A program made the position numbers and the translations under genes. From assembly GCA_964469505.1 (NCBI GenBank), contig CAYXZO010000079.1, positions 1 to 8,100 on the forward strand: a stretch of 8,100 nt of DNA. Reading direction: 5' to 3'. This DNA comes from CAYXZO01 sp964469505 (GTDB lineage: Bacteria > Fidelibacterota > UBA8477 > JABMPR01). The notes beneath the pieces were generated by a model that was not told where the DNA came from, made no database searches, and worked only from the letters and a program-made list of their open reading frames with translations. This document shows, piece after piece, positions 6,948-8,100 of the stretch (position 1 is the first letter of the stretch; each line of letters begins with the position of its first letter).

Positions 6948-6955
6948 TCACCTCC
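6948..6955 (-). promoter_or_regulatory. Ribosome binding site deciding the nfnB-like start
   Basis: On the minus strand GGAGGTGA covers the last codons and stop of the nfnA-like gene, with two bases (GT) before the ATG at 6945. It is a full anti-16S match, so ATG 6945 is favoured over GTG 6951, which would lie within this site. GGAGGGG just upstream could serve the GTG instead. Confidence 0.65.
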
Positions 6956-7808
6956 CCTCCGCCGATACGGCTTGACGTTTCTCTTGCTCTTCCAGAAATA
7001 AGCGCAACGCTTCCGCCTCCTGAGGTTTGTACATCTTCTGCCGGATAGCCAATTCCTTGAAGTTCACCTGATGGCCGTCAAACTCCGGTCCATCCACACA
7101 AACGAACACGGTCCGTCCACCCACGGTCACCCGGCAAGCACCGCACATGCCAGTGCCATCCACCATGATGGAGTTCAAGCTTACCATGGTGGGTATCTCC
7201 AGGGGACGGGTCATTTCGGCTACCGCGGCCATCATGGGCAGGGGACCCACGGCCATCACCATACCCGGTTTCACACCTTCATCCAGCAAATCACGCAAAA
7301 CATCGGTTACGAGCCCCTTCTTGCCGTAGCTGCCATCGTCCGTGGAAACCCGCACTTCGTCCACCAATGCTTCCATGCGCTCCACAGCGATGAGTAAATC
7401 CTTGGTACGGGAGCCGATGATGGAAATGACTCGGTTACCGGCTTCCTTAGCAGCTTTGGCGATGGGCAAAGCTTCAGCGGTACCTACGCCGCCGCTCATG
7501 ACCACCATCACGCCCCAATTCTCGATGTGGGTGGGTTTGCCCAGGGGCCCCACCAGATCCGCCAGGGAATCACCGGCTTCCAGGGTATTCAACAACTTGG
7601 TGGTCTTGCCGATTCCCTGGACGATAATTTCGATCCAGCCCTCCTGGGGATCACTCTCGGCAATGGTGACCGGGATACGTTCACCTTTGTCGTATACTCT
7701 GAGAATCACGAACTGTCCCGGTTTACGCCGGGCGGCAATCTCAGGCGCCGTAATGCGGAAGGTTTTTACTTCAGGCGCTATGAATTCAGCATGAAGGATT
7801 TCGTACAT
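6948..7808 (-). CDS. nfnA: NfnA/SudB-type FAD/[2Fe-2S] subunit (ferredoxin-NADP reductase-like)
   Basis: A 286-residue flavoprotein of the dihydroorotate-dehydrogenase-electron-transfer/sulfide-dehydrogenase family. An N-terminal FAD-binding barrel includes KPGQFVI (29-35) and RIPVTIA (44-50). GGVGTAE (106-112) starts the NAD(H)-binding domain. The C-terminal [2Fe-2S] site has Cys222, Cys225 and Cys237 with Asp217 in DGTGMCGAC. Known NfnA structures use three Cys and one Asp, so the missing fourth Cys is normal for this subfamily and argues against PyrK, whose cluster uses four Cys. The MYEIL start at 7808 matches the usual family N-terminus and has AGAGG six bases upstream. ATGs at 7841, 7835 and 7814 are alternatives, and 7841 has its own GAGGA and would give 297 residues. 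It lies two bases before the nfnB-like start and is first in the operon. Confidence 0.92.
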   Translation of the reverse strand: MYEILHAEFIAPEVKTFRITAPEIAARRKPGQFVILRVYDKGERIPVTIAESDPQEGWIEIIVQGIGKTTKLLNTLEAGDSLADLVGPLGKPTHIENWGVMVVMSGGVGTAEALPIAKAAKEAGNRVISIIGSRTKDLLIAVERMEALVDEVRVSTDDGSYGKKGLVTDVLRDLLDEGVKPGMVMAVGPLPMMAAVAEMTRPLEIPTMVSLNSIMVDGTGMCGACRVTVGGRTVFVCVDGPEFDGHQVNFKELAIRQKMYKPQEAEALRLFLEEQEKRQAVSAEGR

Positions 7809-7841
7809 CTTCATCCTCTGGTTTGGTTTTCCCATTATCAT

Positions 7842-8041
7842 TAATCCTCGTCATAGGACGCTTCCGCCGCTACAACTACTGTGCCATTGTGATTTAGTTA
7901 CCCGCACCTGAATTAATCCTTTTTACCGGCCATACCCGTAATGAAATCACCGGAAATAAGAGATTTTTCATTTTTTTTGAGAAAGAGGCTCTCAACGCTC
8001 GAACTGCAAGTGTAGATAAAAGTAATAGAAAGGGGGATAAA
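7842..8041. other. Divergent upstream region of the nfn operon
   Basis: This 200-base stretch separates the minus-strand operon from a plus-strand start at 8042 and should hold promoters in both directions. I see an AT-rich patch with T-runs (about 7962-7979). I could not place a convincing -35/-10 pair or a Bacteroidetes-style -33/-7 pair on either strand, nor a regulator site, so no promoter is called. Confidence 0.5.
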
Positions 8042-8083
8042 ATGGAATTCAACAACCTGGTCATCGGGAAAAAAGATGGATGA
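8042..8083 (+). pseudogene. Very short reading frame with good ribosome site, possibly an interrupted gene start
   Basis: ATG at 8042 is preceded by AAAGGGGG with a spacer of about five bases, as for a real gene start, but the frame reads MEFNNLVIGKKDG and stops at TGA 8081-8083. An ATG at 8080 overlaps that stop as ATGA and opens a frame that runs off the window edge. It could be the first codons of a gene broken by an insertion, a leader peptide coupled to a downstream gene, or a chance start. I recognise no family from 13 residues. Confidence 0.3.
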
Positions 8084-8084
8084 T

Positions 8085-8100
8085 GGGGTTGTCCAAAAAG
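8085..8100. mobile_element. Possible insertion-sequence terminal repeat at the window edge
   Basis: The last 16 bases, GGGGTTGTCCAAAAAG, resemble terminal inverted repeats I recall from several transposase families (ends of the form GGGTTGTCCAAAA). They begin right where the 13-codon frame at 8042 ends. No transposase or second end is in the window, so this is only a suggestion. Confidence 0.25.

Noticed and set aside
7342..7794. Plus-strand frame of 150 codons opposite the nfnA-like gene
   Set aside because: It is antisense to a clear FAD/[2Fe-2S] protein and has a low-information translation with no domain; it is a shadow of the GC-rich coding strand.
1..8100. CRISPR array, tRNA or rRNA genes
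   Set aside because: The repeated tracts have degenerate 5-10 base units with no regular spacers, and I saw no tRNA cloverleaf or rRNA-like segment.

Overview
The window looks like chromosomal DNA from a bacterium of the FCB superphylum outside well-studied Bacteroidetes (Calditrichota, Marinimicrobia, KSB1 or Ignavibacteria-like lineages are candidates). The main reason is two secreted proteins that end in a YPNPFN-type C-terminal domain with a basic last residue, the hallmark of type IX secretion cargo in that group. No marker gene is present, so the phylum is an inference. The metabolic genes on the other strand suggest an anaerobic or oxygen-sensitive lifestyle.

Left part (1-4545, plus strand): a gene-free leader of 644 bases holds hairpins, a 20-base perfect palindrome, a CT-rich degenerate repeat tract and a run of nine G just before the first gene. 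Two secreted-protein genes follow. The first (645-1766) has a signal peptide, one DNRLRE-like beta-sandwich module and a sorting tail. The second (1894-4545) is a multidomain subtilisin-family (S8) protease with a complete catalytic set, a fibronectin-III-like domain, the same DNRLRE-like module and the same tail. The shared module and tail are paralogous along their length, and 103 bases of the tail are identical in DNA. The peptidase part is much more AT-rich than the module and tail, so the gene looks like a mosaic.

Middle (4546-5029): an intergenic stretch of 484 bases with a GGAGACAGG purine tract, a long CT-rich tract of the same kind as the one upstream, small hairpins, and a clear Rho-independent terminator for the minus-strand operon.

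Right part (5030-7841, minus strand): a tightly packed operon in the order nfnA-like, nfnB-like, rubrerythrin-like. The first two are the FAD/[2Fe-2S] and FAD/[4Fe-4S] subunits of the NfnAB/SudBA (glutamate-synthase-beta-like) family, which exchange electrons among ferredoxin, NAD(H) and NADP(H). The third is a ferritin-like diiron protein without a rubredoxin domain. The junctions are a 2-base gap and an ATGA overlap, which suggests translational coupling and a link between NADPH/ferredoxin balance and peroxide defence.

Right edge (7842-8100): a divergent upstream region, then a 13-codon reading frame with a good ribosome binding site that stops at once next to a sequence resembling an insertion-sequence end. 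It may be a gene interrupted by a mobile element lying mostly outside the window.
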